Shown in pieces: positions 19,440-27,618 of a stretch of DNA of 64,000 bases. Where the stretch lies: the NCBI GenBank assembly GCA_965218775.1, contig CBDCLS010000003.1, positions 620,001 through 684,000 on the forward strand. The letters run 5' to 3'. Position 1 is the stretch's first letter. Each line of letters starts with the position of its first letter. The translations under genes and the position numbers were made by a program. This stretch comes from CAUZIZ01 sp965218775. Lineage in GTDB: Bacteria > Acidobacteriota > UBA6911 > RPQK01 > JAJDTT01. The notes beneath the pieces were generated by a model. The model made no database searches. It was not told the origin of the DNA and saw only the letters and a program-made list of their open reading frames with translations.

Positions 19440-20039
19440 ATGGATCTGGGAATACAAGGTCGCAAGGCAGTCATAACCGGGGCATCCAAGGGCATCGGGG
19501 GAGCAACGGCGCGCTGTCTGGCCGCTGAAGGCGTCGATGTCCATCTGGTCGCTCGACACCAGGCGACGTTGGCTCCGGTCGCCGCAGAAATCAGTGAGCG
19601 ATTCGGCGTAGCGGCAACGTTCTCGGCGTTGGATCTCTCGAATACCAACAACGTGGATGCGCTGTTCGATGAGCTTGCCGATCCCATTGATATTTTTGTC
19701 AATAACGCGGGCGCCATTCCCTTCGGCAATCTGGACCTGGTCGATGAGGATGCCTGGCGCGAGGGGTGGGAGTTGAAGGTGTTTGGCTACATCGCTGCGT
19801 GCCGGCGGGCGTACGCCAGGATGCGTGATGTGGGACGCGGAGTCATCATCAACGGCCTCAAGGCAACGGCGCAACGGCGCTTCGGTGATCCCGGGCAGTG
19901 GGAGCGCTTCATCGACAAGGCATTCCCACCCGCAGAACCCGAGCACATAGCCAGCATGGCGGCTTTTCTAGCCTCTGATCTGTCGGCCAGTACCACCGGT
20001 ACCATCGTGACAATAGATGGGGGGCAGTGCGCCCGGTAG
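19440..20039 (+). pseudogene. SDR-family oxidoreductase with an in-frame deletion of the active site
   Basis: The ATG at 19440 has AAGGGG seven bases upstream, giving 199 residues; family members usually have about 255-260. The nucleotide-binding glycine motif (GASKGIG) and the NNAG strand motif are intact, and the C-terminus (MAAFLASDLSASTTGTIVT, IDGGQ) is normal. The sequence jumps from RGVIIN to GLKATAQRRFGDPGQW near base 19,853, skipping about 50 residues that should contain the catalytic Tyr-x-x-x-Lys pair. The frame is preserved, so a stable but catalytically dead NAD(P)-binding protein could be made. It leads a cluster with a cupin and a second, intact SDR. Confidence 0.75.
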
Positions 20040-20102
20040 CGGGCCACCGCGCAAGCGTTTCGGAGCTATCATGAAGTCGATCATCCTGGGAGGAAGGAAA
20101 CC

Positions 20103-20510
20103 ATGGCGAAACAGAAGTTTTCACACCACGAGGCGGACAAGGCTGAGTTTGCAGCCGATGGATTGCGTACCTATTTCGAGTATCGCGATCTCGGCATCAA
20201 GGATGCGACCCACGGCGATTTCATCGCCCACGTGATACGCGCTCGCGAGGGTCACAACGCCTCCGGCCAATGGCATGTGCACGATTGCACGTTTCAGATG
20301 TTCTACGTGCTCAACGGCTGGGCGCGGTTCGAGTACGAGGGAAACGGTGTGCACGTGGTGCGCGAGGGCGACTGCGTGTTGCAGCCGGCGAAGATCCCAC
20401 ATCGCGAGCTGGAGCACTCCGAGGACTTTGAGGTGCTGGAGATAGTCGCCCCCGCCGACTTCATCACCCACGTGCTGGAAGCGGAAGACGTGGCACAGCT
20501 CACAAAATAG
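20103..20510 (+). CDS. Small single-domain cupin protein
   Basis: This 135-residue protein has the cupin double-stranded beta-helix pattern: first motif with metal-ligand histidines in GQWHVHDCTFQMFYVLNG, second motif in LQPAKIPHRELEHSEDFEVL. Such cupin_2 proteins act as small-molecule isomerases, dioxygenases or binding proteins in the cytoplasm. It lies 63 bases after the SDR pseudogene and 27 bases before the intact SDR, all on one strand, suggesting a former catabolic operon. The substrate cannot be predicted. Confidence 0.8.
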   Translation: MAKQKFSHHEADKAEFAADGLRTYFEYRDLGIKDATHGDFIAHVIRAREGHNASGQWHVHDCTFQMFYVLNGWARFEYEGNGVHVVREGDCVLQPAKIPHRELEHSEDFEVLEIVAPADFITHVLEAEDVAQLTK

Positions 20511-20537
20511 CGGCGCTTCGCATCTGAAAAATCACCG

Positions 20538-21395
20538 ATGTCTTGCCATTCTCCTGGGGACAAGGTCGCCATCGTTACCGGCGCGGCCGGCGGCCTCGGT
20601 AAAGTCCTGGTCTCGGCATTGCTCGGCGCCGGGGTGAAAGTGGCTGCCCTGGATGTCGACGACAACGGGCTTTCTGCACTGGAAAGCGAGGTGAAACAAT
20701 CGGCGCCTGCACCGCGCTTTGTTGCGCTGGCATGCGACGTTTCGGACTATGGTAGCTGCGAGTCGGCGGTTCGTAACACCGTCAGTAGCTTGGGCGGCCT
20801 CGACATCCTCATCAACAACGCCGCCCTGGGAATGAGCGAGATCCGCCCGGACCACTTCACCAGGCTGGTGAGCATCACCGAGATCACCCCGGACATGTGG
20901 ACGCGGTTCGCGATGACCAACTTCAGCGGGGCGTGGTTCATGACCAGGGCGAGCATCGCGGGGATGCTGGAGCAGCGCTGGGGTCGAATAATCAACATCA
21001 CGACCAGTTTCTTTACCATGCTGCGCGGGAGGTTCCATCCCTACGGCCCGTGCAAGGCCGGTATCGAGGCCATGTCGGCTGGCCATGCCAAGGAGCTCGC
21101 GCAGGGCGGTGTCACCGTGAACGTGGTGGTTCCCGGTGGACCGACCGACACCGCCATGGTCCCGGTAGAATCGGGGTTCGGGCGCGAAGACCTGATCGCG
21201 CCGGAAGTGATGACGCCGCCGATACTCTGGCTGTGCAGCAGGGCAGCAGATGCAATCACCGGCAATCGGTACGTTGCTGCGGACTGGGACACCTCCCTTT
21301 CACCCGAGTGCGCGGAAGCGCAGTGTCGAGCGCCCATTGCGTGGCCGGAGCTCGCGCAAAGTCCCGTCTGGCCCGGGGGCAAGCCGCACGAATAG
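20538..21395 (+). CDS. SDR-family NAD(P)-dependent oxidoreductase
   Basis: This 285-residue protein has the complete short-chain dehydrogenase layout: TGAAGGLG cofactor loop (residues 14-21), CDVSD for adenine-ring contact, NNAA at about 94-97, active-site serine in INITTSF and the catalytic pair in YGPCKAG. The following VVVPGGPTDTAM helix is normal. The C-terminal 25 residues beyond the usual end are unusual and may be an extension. It is presumably the oxidoreductase of the SDR/cupin cluster. Downstream lies a broken quinone oxidoreductase on the opposite strand and then IS-A. Confidence 0.85.
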   Translation: MSCHSPGDKVAIVTGAAGGLGKVLVSALLGAGVKVAALDVDDNGLSALESEVKQSAPAPRFVALACDVSDYGSCESAVRNTVSSLGGLDILINNAALGMSEIRPDHFTRLVSITEITPDMWTRFAMTNFSGAWFMTRASIAGMLEQRWGRIINITTSFFTMLRGRFHPYGPCKAGIEAMSAGHAKELAQGGVTVNVVVPGGPTDTAMVPVESGFGREDLIAPEVMTPPILWLCSRAADAITGNRYVAADWDTSLSPECAEAQCRAPIAWPELAQSPVWPGGKPHE

Positions 21396-21454
21396 CCACA
21401 AGCTCACCGACTACGAAAACGGCTCGTCGACGGGACTTCCGTTGGCGGCGCCAC

Positions 21455-21800
21455 TCTCCCTCTAGTATCTCGTTCAGCCTGTGTGCCACGGCCACTTTCG
21501 CCTCGGCGGGAAAGTCGTCGCTCCCAAGAAAGAAGAGACGGACATTCTTGAACGCAAGCGGCCAGAACGGAATGGCCGGTGCTGGGTCGCCTGTGGCATA
21601 CGTCGCAATCGAGCTGCCCAATCCCAGCAGCCTCTCATCCGCCGTGATGTTCGAGTGGAAGACGACCTCAACAATGTGATCAACCCCGTCGGGAGCGTGA
21701 ACGCGGATGCGAACCTCCTCGGGTTGAGGCTCAGGGGTCGTCGTCTCCCCTATTACAAACACCTCGGAAGGAGGACCCTGCCGTTCATACCACGCAGGTT
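21455..21800 (-). pseudogene. Zinc-independent quinone oxidoreductase (MDR) remnant with internal deletion
   Basis: Reading from the IS-A boundary, the frame gives KPAWYERQGPPSEVFVIGET and TTPEPQPEEVRIRVHA, the N-terminus of a medium-chain quinone reductase. It then jumps directly to DHIVEVVFHSNITADERL and PFWPLAFKNVRLFFLGSDDF, which belong to the Rossmann and C-terminal segments of the same family. Some 150 or more residues, including the nucleotide-binding glycine loop, are missing. The N-terminal end abuts the IS-A target repeat at 21801-21807. A dead gene truncated at both the middle and the start. Confidence 0.65.
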
Positions 21801-21807
21801 TAGTTTA
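21801..21807. repeat. IS-A target duplication, left copy
   Basis: TAGTTTA at 21801-21807 is repeated at 23463-23469 on the other side of IS-A copy 2. If the inverted repeat is taken to begin with AGTTCTC instead of GTTCTC, the duplication becomes AGTTT (5 bp). Confidence 0.75.
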
Positions 21808-23462
21808 GTTCTCATCCGGGAACCCCCGTTTTCTGAGGTTCCATCGGTGGTTTCTTCGACAATACCAGGGTTTCGGGCAGTGACTTCCCTCCGTTTCAGA
21901 GGAGGGTTTGCAAGCTAGTCCTCGAAAGTCGTTTTTAAGAGACACCAATCCTTGAACTCCCGCACCCTAATAGTGGACTCTGAGCTTTCTACAACAGCAA
22001 ACGAGCCAGGACGAGCAAGTTGTAACTGAGCACCGAAAGCTGCACATACTGCTGGAAGTGATCCCAGCCCTTCCAGGTGCAGCGGTCGACTCCAAAGACC
22101 CGCTTGAGCATCGAGATGCAGCCTTCGATCCCGGCCCGAAAGCGTCTCAGTTGTCGATAGACCCAGCTGGAACGAACCATATCGGGGACCTTCAAGTTCC
22201 TCTTTTTGGCAAACGCGACATCTTCGATGCCCTGCTTCTTGCCCCACTGGAGATTGTCCTGGGTAGCGAATCCCCCGTCAAAACTGGCCTGCCGAGGATA
22301 GAAGCCGTAGTGCTCGAAATGGCGTCGGAGCATGGGTTTCAGCTGAGTCTGATCGGCCGGATTCCCGGCCACAACTCGACAGTCCAAGATCAGCGAACTC
22401 TTGCCACAGGTCAAAAACACCTTGTGGCCAAAGACGGTCTCTCTGCCTCCCGTCTGAAGGATGTCGCTATGCTCCTCAAAGATGGAAACGACCTTTTCCT
22501 CCGCCGCCACCGTCTCTCCCCGCAGGATCCGGCGCTCGGTTTGATCGATGACCTGCTGCAGCAACTCCAAATAATGACGCAACTTTCCAGCGATTATCAA
22601 ACTGTGGCAGTCCTCCCACTGGGAGGCATTCTCAAGCGCCAACTTGCCATAGTGTCGGGTCTTTTTTGCCACCTTCAGCAGATCGAGGCAAACGACCTTC
22701 TTGCGGGCTTTACCCCGGACGTTGCGGAGATTGATCACACGACGTTTGGCCCGCCGACAGTGGTCCCGGTAGCTCACTCGATGGGATTGGCCTAAATCTC
22801 GTAACAACGCCGTGACCGTGCGGATCGAATCGTACAACAGCCGGGAATCAAAAGGATGGCGGATGGGGCTGGGGACGTTTGTCGCATCCACCCGGATCTT
22901 GTGTCCCTGCTCCAGTCCTTGGGCCTTCGCCCATTGGACCAGGATCTGCCCGATCCCCTCCCAGGTCGCGGCCTGGATTCGACTGAGGTTCTCCTGCAGA
23001 CAACTCTTGCCCGGAGCCCACCCTAAGGGTAAGCGGCAAAACGCCCGAAAGCTCTCGGAGTCGGCTAAGTGAAAGGCCAGCTTCTCGTAGGACAGCTGAT
23101 GCCAGTTCTTGAGCACCGCACAACGCAGGAGCTGCTCGGCACTCAGGCCCGGCGAACCGTTTTGGGGATCCACTTTGTCAGACAGATCTTGTAAAACCAG
23201 ATCCAGGATCTCGGGATTCTTATCGAGAATCTTCGAGATCGTGCGGAGCTCGTCACTCAAGCGGTGATTGGGCCACACAGGGGCGAGCGGCCTCTGTGGT
23301 TCGCTGTTCTTTCTCATCGTTGGAGCTCCAGTTTTGTCGTAAATCCTTTTCTTTGAGTTAGTTGGCAAACTTATTCTACCAAGAGGACCTGACAAAAACG
23401 GAGCTCCTAAATCTCTTCTTTCCCTTTTATTTCCAGTCACTTACAATCGAACGGACGAGAAC
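21808..23462 (-). mobile_element. IS-A copy 2, complete insertion sequence (1,655 bp)
   Basis: The ends are GTTCTCATCCGGG on the left and GTTCTCGTCCGTTCG (reverse complement) on the right: a short imperfect inverted repeat of about 11 bp, GTTCTCRTCCG. It is flanked by the 7-bp direct repeat TAGTTTA. A single transposase gene fills the element, with about 145 bases before its start at the right end and 181 bases after its stop. Copies also lie at 1-949 and from 63894. Layout and repeat length fit an ISNCY/ISDol1-like element, recalled rather than searched. Confidence 0.92.
21989..23317 (-). CDS. IS-A transposase, complete (442 aa)
   Basis: The start at ATG 23317 (MRKNSEPQRPL) has GGAG eight bases upstream. 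The protein is a DDE transposase: first Asp in IRVDATNVPSP (about residue 150), second Asp in ASFDGGFATQDN, catalytic Glu in RAGIEGCISMLKR. Between the first two lies a Lys/Arg-rich region with the phrases CRRAKRRVINLRNVRGK and FGHKVFLTCGKSSLILD. It is about 45 percent similar by eye to the IS-B transposase at 62327-63685. It catalyses excision and insertion of IS-A; identical extra copies suggest recent activity. Confidence 0.92.
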   Translation of the reverse strand: MRKNSEPQRPLAPVWPNHRLSDELRTISKILDKNPEILDLVLQDLSDKVDPQNGSPGLSAEQLLRCAVLKNWHQLSYEKLAFHLADSESFRAFCRLPLGWAPGKSCLQENLSRIQAATWEGIGQILVQWAKAQGLEQGHKIRVDATNVPSPIRHPFDSRLLYDSIRTVTALLRDLGQSHRVSYRDHCRRAKRRVINLRNVRGKARKKVVCLDLLKVAKKTRHYGKLALENASQWEDCHSLIIAGKLRHYLELLQQVIDQTERRILRGETVAAEEKVVSIFEEHSDILQTGGRETVFGHKVFLTCGKSSLILDCRVVAGNPADQTQLKPMLRRHFEHYGFYPRQASFDGGFATQDNLQWGKKQGIEDVAFAKKRNLKVPDMVRSSWVYRQLRRFRAGIEGCISMLKRVFGVDRCTWKGWDHFQQYVQLSVLSYNLLVLARLLL

Positions 23463-23881
23463 TAGTTTAGTTAGCATGTGTGTATCTTTTTCGGATGCTG
23501 AAACGACGTAGAGCTCGCCAGCACGCACAGGGCGGGAGACGCTGCCGCTTGGTCTGCACTGCTCTTGGCCCGAAAGCCGTAGTTCATTCGACGTTTCCGT
23601 GGAAGACCTGAATGTCCGCTTTTAGGCGAGGTTGTGTGAAAATTCATTCATGATTTCGGATTTGAAATTTTGACTTCATAGGCGAAAGCGGTCGTTCGAT
23701 TGCGATCAAATCGGACGCCGTTTTCATGTTCAGACCTGGCCAGACTCGCCGTCAGCTCGCCTCCTCAGATCCGTAAGATCGGGCAACGTTGGCTCAACAC
23801 GGCCTACCCATGAGACAGCCTTGGGTTAGGACGTTTGAAGCCGATCTGAGGATCCTCTAGGTCGACTTCTGGGCCCTCACT
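23463..23881. other. Intergenic stretch with REP-like repeat, no gene
   Basis: These 419 bases separate IS-A from the SSS symporter tail. They hold the right IS-A target repeat (23463-23469) and a REP-like hairpin split by a 52-bp insert (23610-23697). Downstream of the hairpin the sequence resembles the 3.9-kb repeat arm in reverse (GATTGCGATCAAATCGGACG). Nothing coding is seen. Confidence 0.6.
23610..23697. repeat. REP-like palindrome, copy 3, split by a 52-bp insert
   Basis: GAATGTCCGCTTTTAGGC (23610-23627) and AGGCGAAAGCGGTCGTTC (23680-23697) are the two hairpin halves, with AGGC on both sides. The insert (23628-23679) starts GAGGTTGTGTGAAAA like the larger MITE-like elements but lacks the right terminal repeat. 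It shares about 50 bases with the 4.0-kb element, so it is probably an internally deleted derivative. Confidence 0.7.
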
Positions 23882-25375
23882 CTAGCGGTGATCCGCCCAG
23901 ATGGTCAGGGCACCTTCCTCGGCGGGCCGACCCAACGCCGACCTCAGAAGCAGACTGAACACATAGGACCCGCAAAAGCAGCTCACCAGCGCGGTAGCAC
24001 CGTAGTAGATCCAGTGCACGTCGGCGAAGTGCTGGATATAGATGCTCAAGGGAAGCGAGATCGTGACGGTGGCTACGAGCCAGCCCAGGAAGTGACCCCT
24101 GCGGGTCAGCACCCCCAGTAGAAAGAGTGCTGTAACAGGAGCGCCGGTGTAACCGCCCACCTTGCTCATTGTCTCCAGGATTCCCTGGCCCTCGGAGACC
24201 ATCAGGGCGGTGGCGGTTGCCAACAGACCCAGGCCCGCCGTCAGTCCCCGGGCCAGCGCCAGCCCCTGGCGCTCCGTCAGCGGCCGTTTTCTCAATGGGG
24301 ACACGAAATCCACCTGGATCAGCGTGGCCGCGGAATGGATTCCCGAATCCACAGTGGACATGGCCGCCGCGAAGACGGCGGCGATCAGCAGACCCGACAG
24401 GCCGGCGGGCAGGGCGTGGATGATGTAGAAGGGCAGGATCCGATCTCCGGCGATCCCCTCGGCCAGCCTTTCCGGAAACACCAGGAAGTAGGCGAACATA
24501 CCCAGACCGATCAGGTACAGGAGGGCCGCCAGCAGGGACTCCAGGACCTGGTCCAGCAGCAGTGCGCGGGCCATCTCACGGCGGCTTCTGGCCGCCAGAA
24601 GACGCTGCATGACCACCTGGTTGTTCCCGTAGCCGAAGGCCACGATGAAGTAGCAGAGAACGACCGCGGGCCCTGTGGTCTCGGAGAAGCTGAAGTGCGT
24701 GTCCGTTAGTCTCAGCTTGTCCGAGCTCAAGACGATCTCCCCGAATTGATCCAGGCCTCCGGGGAGGCTGGAGAACAGAGAGACAACCACCAGCACCGCG
24801 CCGGTTGTGAGGACCACGAACTGGATCACATCGGTCCAGATCACGGCAGCCAGGCCTCCCAGACAGGTATAGGCCGTCGCTACGAGTCCCATCATCAGAA
24901 TGGCACGGCTCAGATCGACACCGGTGACGGTGGAAAGAGCCAGGGCGGGTGCGTAGAGGGCGACTCCCATCCAACCCTGAATCTGGAGCACGGCTAGAGC
25001 CGAGGCAGCGTACCTCGCCCCGGTGCCGAAGCGCTTGCTGACGTACTCAAAGACAGACGTGATCTTGAGCCTTCGGTAGAGCGGAAAGTAGAGCCAGATG
25101 ATCAGTGGAGCGGCCAACAGTCCGGCGGGGGCGGCCAGAATCAGGGAGGCGTTGTCCTTGTAGGCGGCGGCTGGACCCCCCAGATAGGTGAGGGCACTCA
25201 GCATGCTGGCCACGGTACTCAGCGATACGGCCAGCCAGGGCATGCGCCGACCGGCCAGAAAATAGGACTCGGTGTCCCGCTGGCGGCCCGAGAGCAACAG
25301 GGCCAGTAGGGTGACCACTAGGAAATAGGCCACCAAAACCAGGTAGTTGAGGGTTCCGAAGGTGGCTTGTTCCAC
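23882..25375 (-). CDS. Sodium:solute symporter (SSS family)
   Basis: This 497-residue membrane protein has about 13 hydrophobic helices and a periplasmic N-terminus. Family landmarks are the first-helix loop SGRQRDTESYFLAGRRMPW, the unwound helix region STVASMLSALTYLGGPAA, the sixth-helix TCLGGLAAVIWTDVIQ and the sodium-site helix AVFAAAMSTVDSGIHS. It imports an unidentified organic solute with sodium at the cytoplasmic membrane. It is the last gene of an apparent operon with the Gfo/Idh/MocA pseudogene and a P-loop protein, 23 bases downstream of the former. The companion genes hint at sugar or inositol uptake, which is inference. Confidence 0.9.
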   Translation of the reverse strand: MEQATFGTLNYLVLVAYFLVVTLLALLLSGRQRDTESYFLAGRRMPWLAVSLSTVASMLSALTYLGGPAAAYKDNASLILAAPAGLLAAPLIIWLYFPLYRRLKITSVFEYVSKRFGTGARYAASALAVLQIQGWMGVALYAPALALSTVTGVDLSRAILMMGLVATAYTCLGGLAAVIWTDVIQFVVLTTGAVLVVVSLFSSLPGGLDQFGEIVLSSDKLRLTDTHFSFSETTGPAVVLCYFIVAFGYGNNQVVMQRLLAARSRREMARALLLDQVLESLLAALLYLIGLGMFAYFLVFPERLAEGIAGDRILPFYIIHALPAGLSGLLIAAVFAAAMSTVDSGIHSAATLIQVDFVSPLRKRPLTERQGLALARGLTAGLGLLATATALMVSEGQGILETMSKVGGYTGAPVTALFLLGVLTRRGHFLGWLVATVTISLPLSIYIQHFADVHWIYYGATALVSCFCGSYVFSLLLRSALGRPAEEGALTIWADHR

Positions 25376-25398
25376 GATGTTGAGAGATTACGGACGTG

Positions 25399-26393
25399 CT
25401 ACAAAGGCCTGCCCCAGGAGTCCATCTTGGGTGTGGGCGGCATCGCTATTCTCCGGCCTTCGTAGATCGACTGGGCCACCGCCTCGAAGAACTCCATGTA
25501 GCGAACGCCCACGGCGAAGTCCGGAGCAACCGGAGTCCCGCTGCTCTTCCACTGGCATCTCGATGGGGTGCATCCCGCTGTCCCCCTGGGTCATGCCAAA
25601 CAGTTCCTCGTCCTCGACCAGGCCTCCCGGCTTCTCCACCAGCAGCTTGTAGTCCAGCACACCGTCGGTCCCGTAGATCTCGACCGAGCTTCCCGGACCT
25701 CGGGGAACCCGAAACGAAAGGTGAAAACTGGCTGTGGCACCGTCCTGCAGCTCCGCGCCGATCGAGAGCGACTGGGGAACCGCCAACAGGTCCTCGCCAG
25801 TGCTGGCGACCAGGGACTTCACAGGCTCTATCCAACGGTAGAAGACCTCGGCCAGAATACCCAGCATCATGGTGTTGACGCCGACCACTTCAGGGTCCAC
25901 CAACCAGGCGCCGGCCTCGGGAACGGCTGGCAGCAGGGAAGTGACCCGCAGCTCCAGCATGTTTCTAGCCCTCCCGGATCAGCCTCCGCCTCGCGGTCTC
26001 CCTTGAGGCCGAACCCCGCCGCGTAAAGCGAGGTCACCAGGTCGGTGGCCTGAGATGCCTCGAGCATCCGGAGGGCCTCAGTCAGGTTGCGTGCCAGGCG
26101 TGCCTGGCAGAGAACGTGTTTGCCCGAATCGAGGGCAGCCAGGGTGACCGGCAAGTGAAGGTTAGGCGGTGTCGCGATCACGACGGCATCGATGTCCTGC
26201 GACTCGATGATCCGTTCCCAGCTGTCCACCAGATTCAGTATGCTGAACTGCTGCGCCGCCTGTTGGGCCGTCTCCGGTCTACGGGACCAGGCTGGGTGAT
26301 TTCAACTTCGCGAACCTTCTGAAGCAGCGGGATGTGTCGGTTCTGGGCGATCTTGCCGGCTCCGATGATGCCGACCCTGATGGTGTCTGTCAC
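25399..26393 (-). pseudogene. Gfo/Idh/MocA-family oxidoreductase with three frameshifts
   Basis: A GTG at 26393 opens TDTIRVGIIGAGKIAQNRHI, the Rossmann cofactor motif. Near 26,290 the frame shifts, then reads DIDAVVIATPPNLHLPVTLA with GKHVLCQ in place of the usual EKP-type motif. A second shift near 25,970 leads to the C-terminal sheet (VEIYGTDGVLDYKLLVEKPG), and a third near 25,530 to the tail (RYMEFFEAVAQSIYEGRR) ending at 25399. Joined, the pieces give a full-length dehydrogenase of about 330 residues. The GTG overlaps the upstream gene stop by four bases (GTGA), showing the original operon coupling. Three lesions in one gene indicate real decay. Confidence 0.8.
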
Positions 26394-27106
26394 GTAATCC
26401 ACTCTCCTCTCTGGCGGGCCTGGTGGGTCAGGATGCGCAGCGTGTCGGACTCGGTCAGGTGCGGCTCGAACTGCTTGAGGAACTGGCCCAAGGTCTGCTC
26501 CGGCGTACCTTCGGTCGTGTCGACTGTCAGCTTGTTGCCGATCGTCGACCGCTCGAACTCTGCTTCGAACTCGTCCAGGACCCGCGGTATGTCCTCTTGA
26601 CGCACGACTGGGTTGTGGTGAGGGCTCGCTTTCATTCTCTCGGCGATCGCCTCTCGTGAAGCCTTGACCAGTACCAGGGGCATAGTCGGCGCGAACTCGT
26701 GAATGACCTCCTCGATGTGGTCGATAACTGCGCGCTTCATCCAGGCCGTATCGCCTACGTAGTAGTCGAAATACATGGGAGCATATATCCCGTTTTCGAT
26801 GTGAAGTCCGATCGATAGATAGTCGGGATTTCTTAACGCATCGGGCTGGACGTGGTACGTGATGTTATGCCTCTGGAACATCTCTTTGGCCTTCGGCGTC
26901 ATTGCAAGGAACTGCTCCTGCTCCTCGGGGGTGAAGATGTTCTCGTCGTCGAGCCCGACGTGGCCGCTGGTGTGTGGGATCTTCCAATGGTCGTGGTACG
27001 CCATCAGCCCCTTGCCCTCGCCCATGACGCTGTGACTCCAGCTCCGGATCCCTTCGGCTAGCGTCGTCGTTCCGGTGTACTCACATCCGATGAGAAGCGC
27101 TCTCAT
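26390..27106 (-). CDS. P-loop NTPase-like protein with an altered Walker A (Lys replaced by Thr)
   Basis: This 238-residue protein begins MRALLIGCEYTGTTTLAEGI. The layout is that of a nucleotide kinase, but the Walker A consensus G-x4-G-K-[ST] reads GCEYTGTT, so the phosphate-binding lysine is missing. Further family-like features are YHVQPDALRNPDYLSIGLHI, the strand LVLVKASREAIAERMKASPH like the lid region of nucleoside or thymidylate kinases, and a C-terminal helix. The protein at 61456-62178 is a clear homologue with a normal loop (GIEYAGKST). The substrate is unknown. It is the first gene of the operon with the Gfo/Idh/MocA pseudogene and the SSS symporter. Confidence 0.75.
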   Translation of the reverse strand: MRALLIGCEYTGTTTLAEGIRSWSHSVMGEGKGLMAYHDHWKIPHTSGHVGLDDENIFTPEEQEQFLAMTPKAKEMFQRHNITYHVQPDALRNPDYLSIGLHIENGIYAPMYFDYYVGDTAWMKRAVIDHIEEVIHEFAPTMPLVLVKASREAIAERMKASPHHNPVVRQEDIPRVLDEFEAEFERSTIGNKLTVDTTEGTPEQTLGQFLKQFEPHLTESDTLRILTHQARQRGEWIT

Positions 27107-27618
27107 GATTTCTCCCTGAGATACAAGCCGTCGACCATCTCGTCTCGACGGGTTCCTCGGAGCCGCATTATACCAGCTAAATCGCGGCGTCAGGCAGCAT
27201 TCGAAGTCTCAAAGCAGGGACGGTGAGGGTGACCAGGCCAAACAAGGGAAGGCCGATCGCCGCGATCAGGAACAGGGCCGCAGCGGGTCCCGACCGCTCG
27301 GCACGCTGAGAACACAGAGATAGTTGGACCGACCGAGGGCGGCCAACAGGCAATTGCGGATACCGCCACCGGGGTCAGCCTGGGTGGGAGCTATCAGTGA
27401 ACGACAGCTGCTTTGTGTTGAGTTGTATCAACCCAGATCTGGCCGTACAAAAAGTGTCAGAATAGATTGCCCCGAACGACCGCTAACAGGGCCAAAAGCG
27501 GACATCGAGTTGAACCTGAATGGTGTTCCTATTCGCCCGCGAAGGCTTCAATTTCTACCAATAGGTCCGGAAGTACCAGTCGATTCACACCAAGCAACCC
27601 TACAATACGGAGGTCCAG
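27107..27618. other. Intergenic stretch: membrane-protein tail remnant and a REP-like repeat
   Basis: On the minus strand, about 27180-27312 reads RAERSGPAAALFLIAAIGLP and then LFGLVTLTVPALRLRM before a stop. This looks like the last transmembrane helix of a lost membrane protein. The unsplit REP-like hairpin (27474-27506) and the associated repeat arm (27425-27473) follow. The rest shows nothing recognisable. Confidence 0.45.
27425..27506 (-). repeat. REP-like palindrome, copy 4, unsplit, with repeat arm
   Basis: GAACGACCGCT (27474-27484) and AAAAGCGGACATC (27494-27506) form the hairpin with a short loop and no insert. The adjoining arm on the minus strand reads CTATTCTGACACTTTTTGTACGG and CCAGATCTGGG at intervals matching 12087-12135 and 29034-29085. 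This is the intact reference form of the repeat in the window. Confidence 0.65.
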
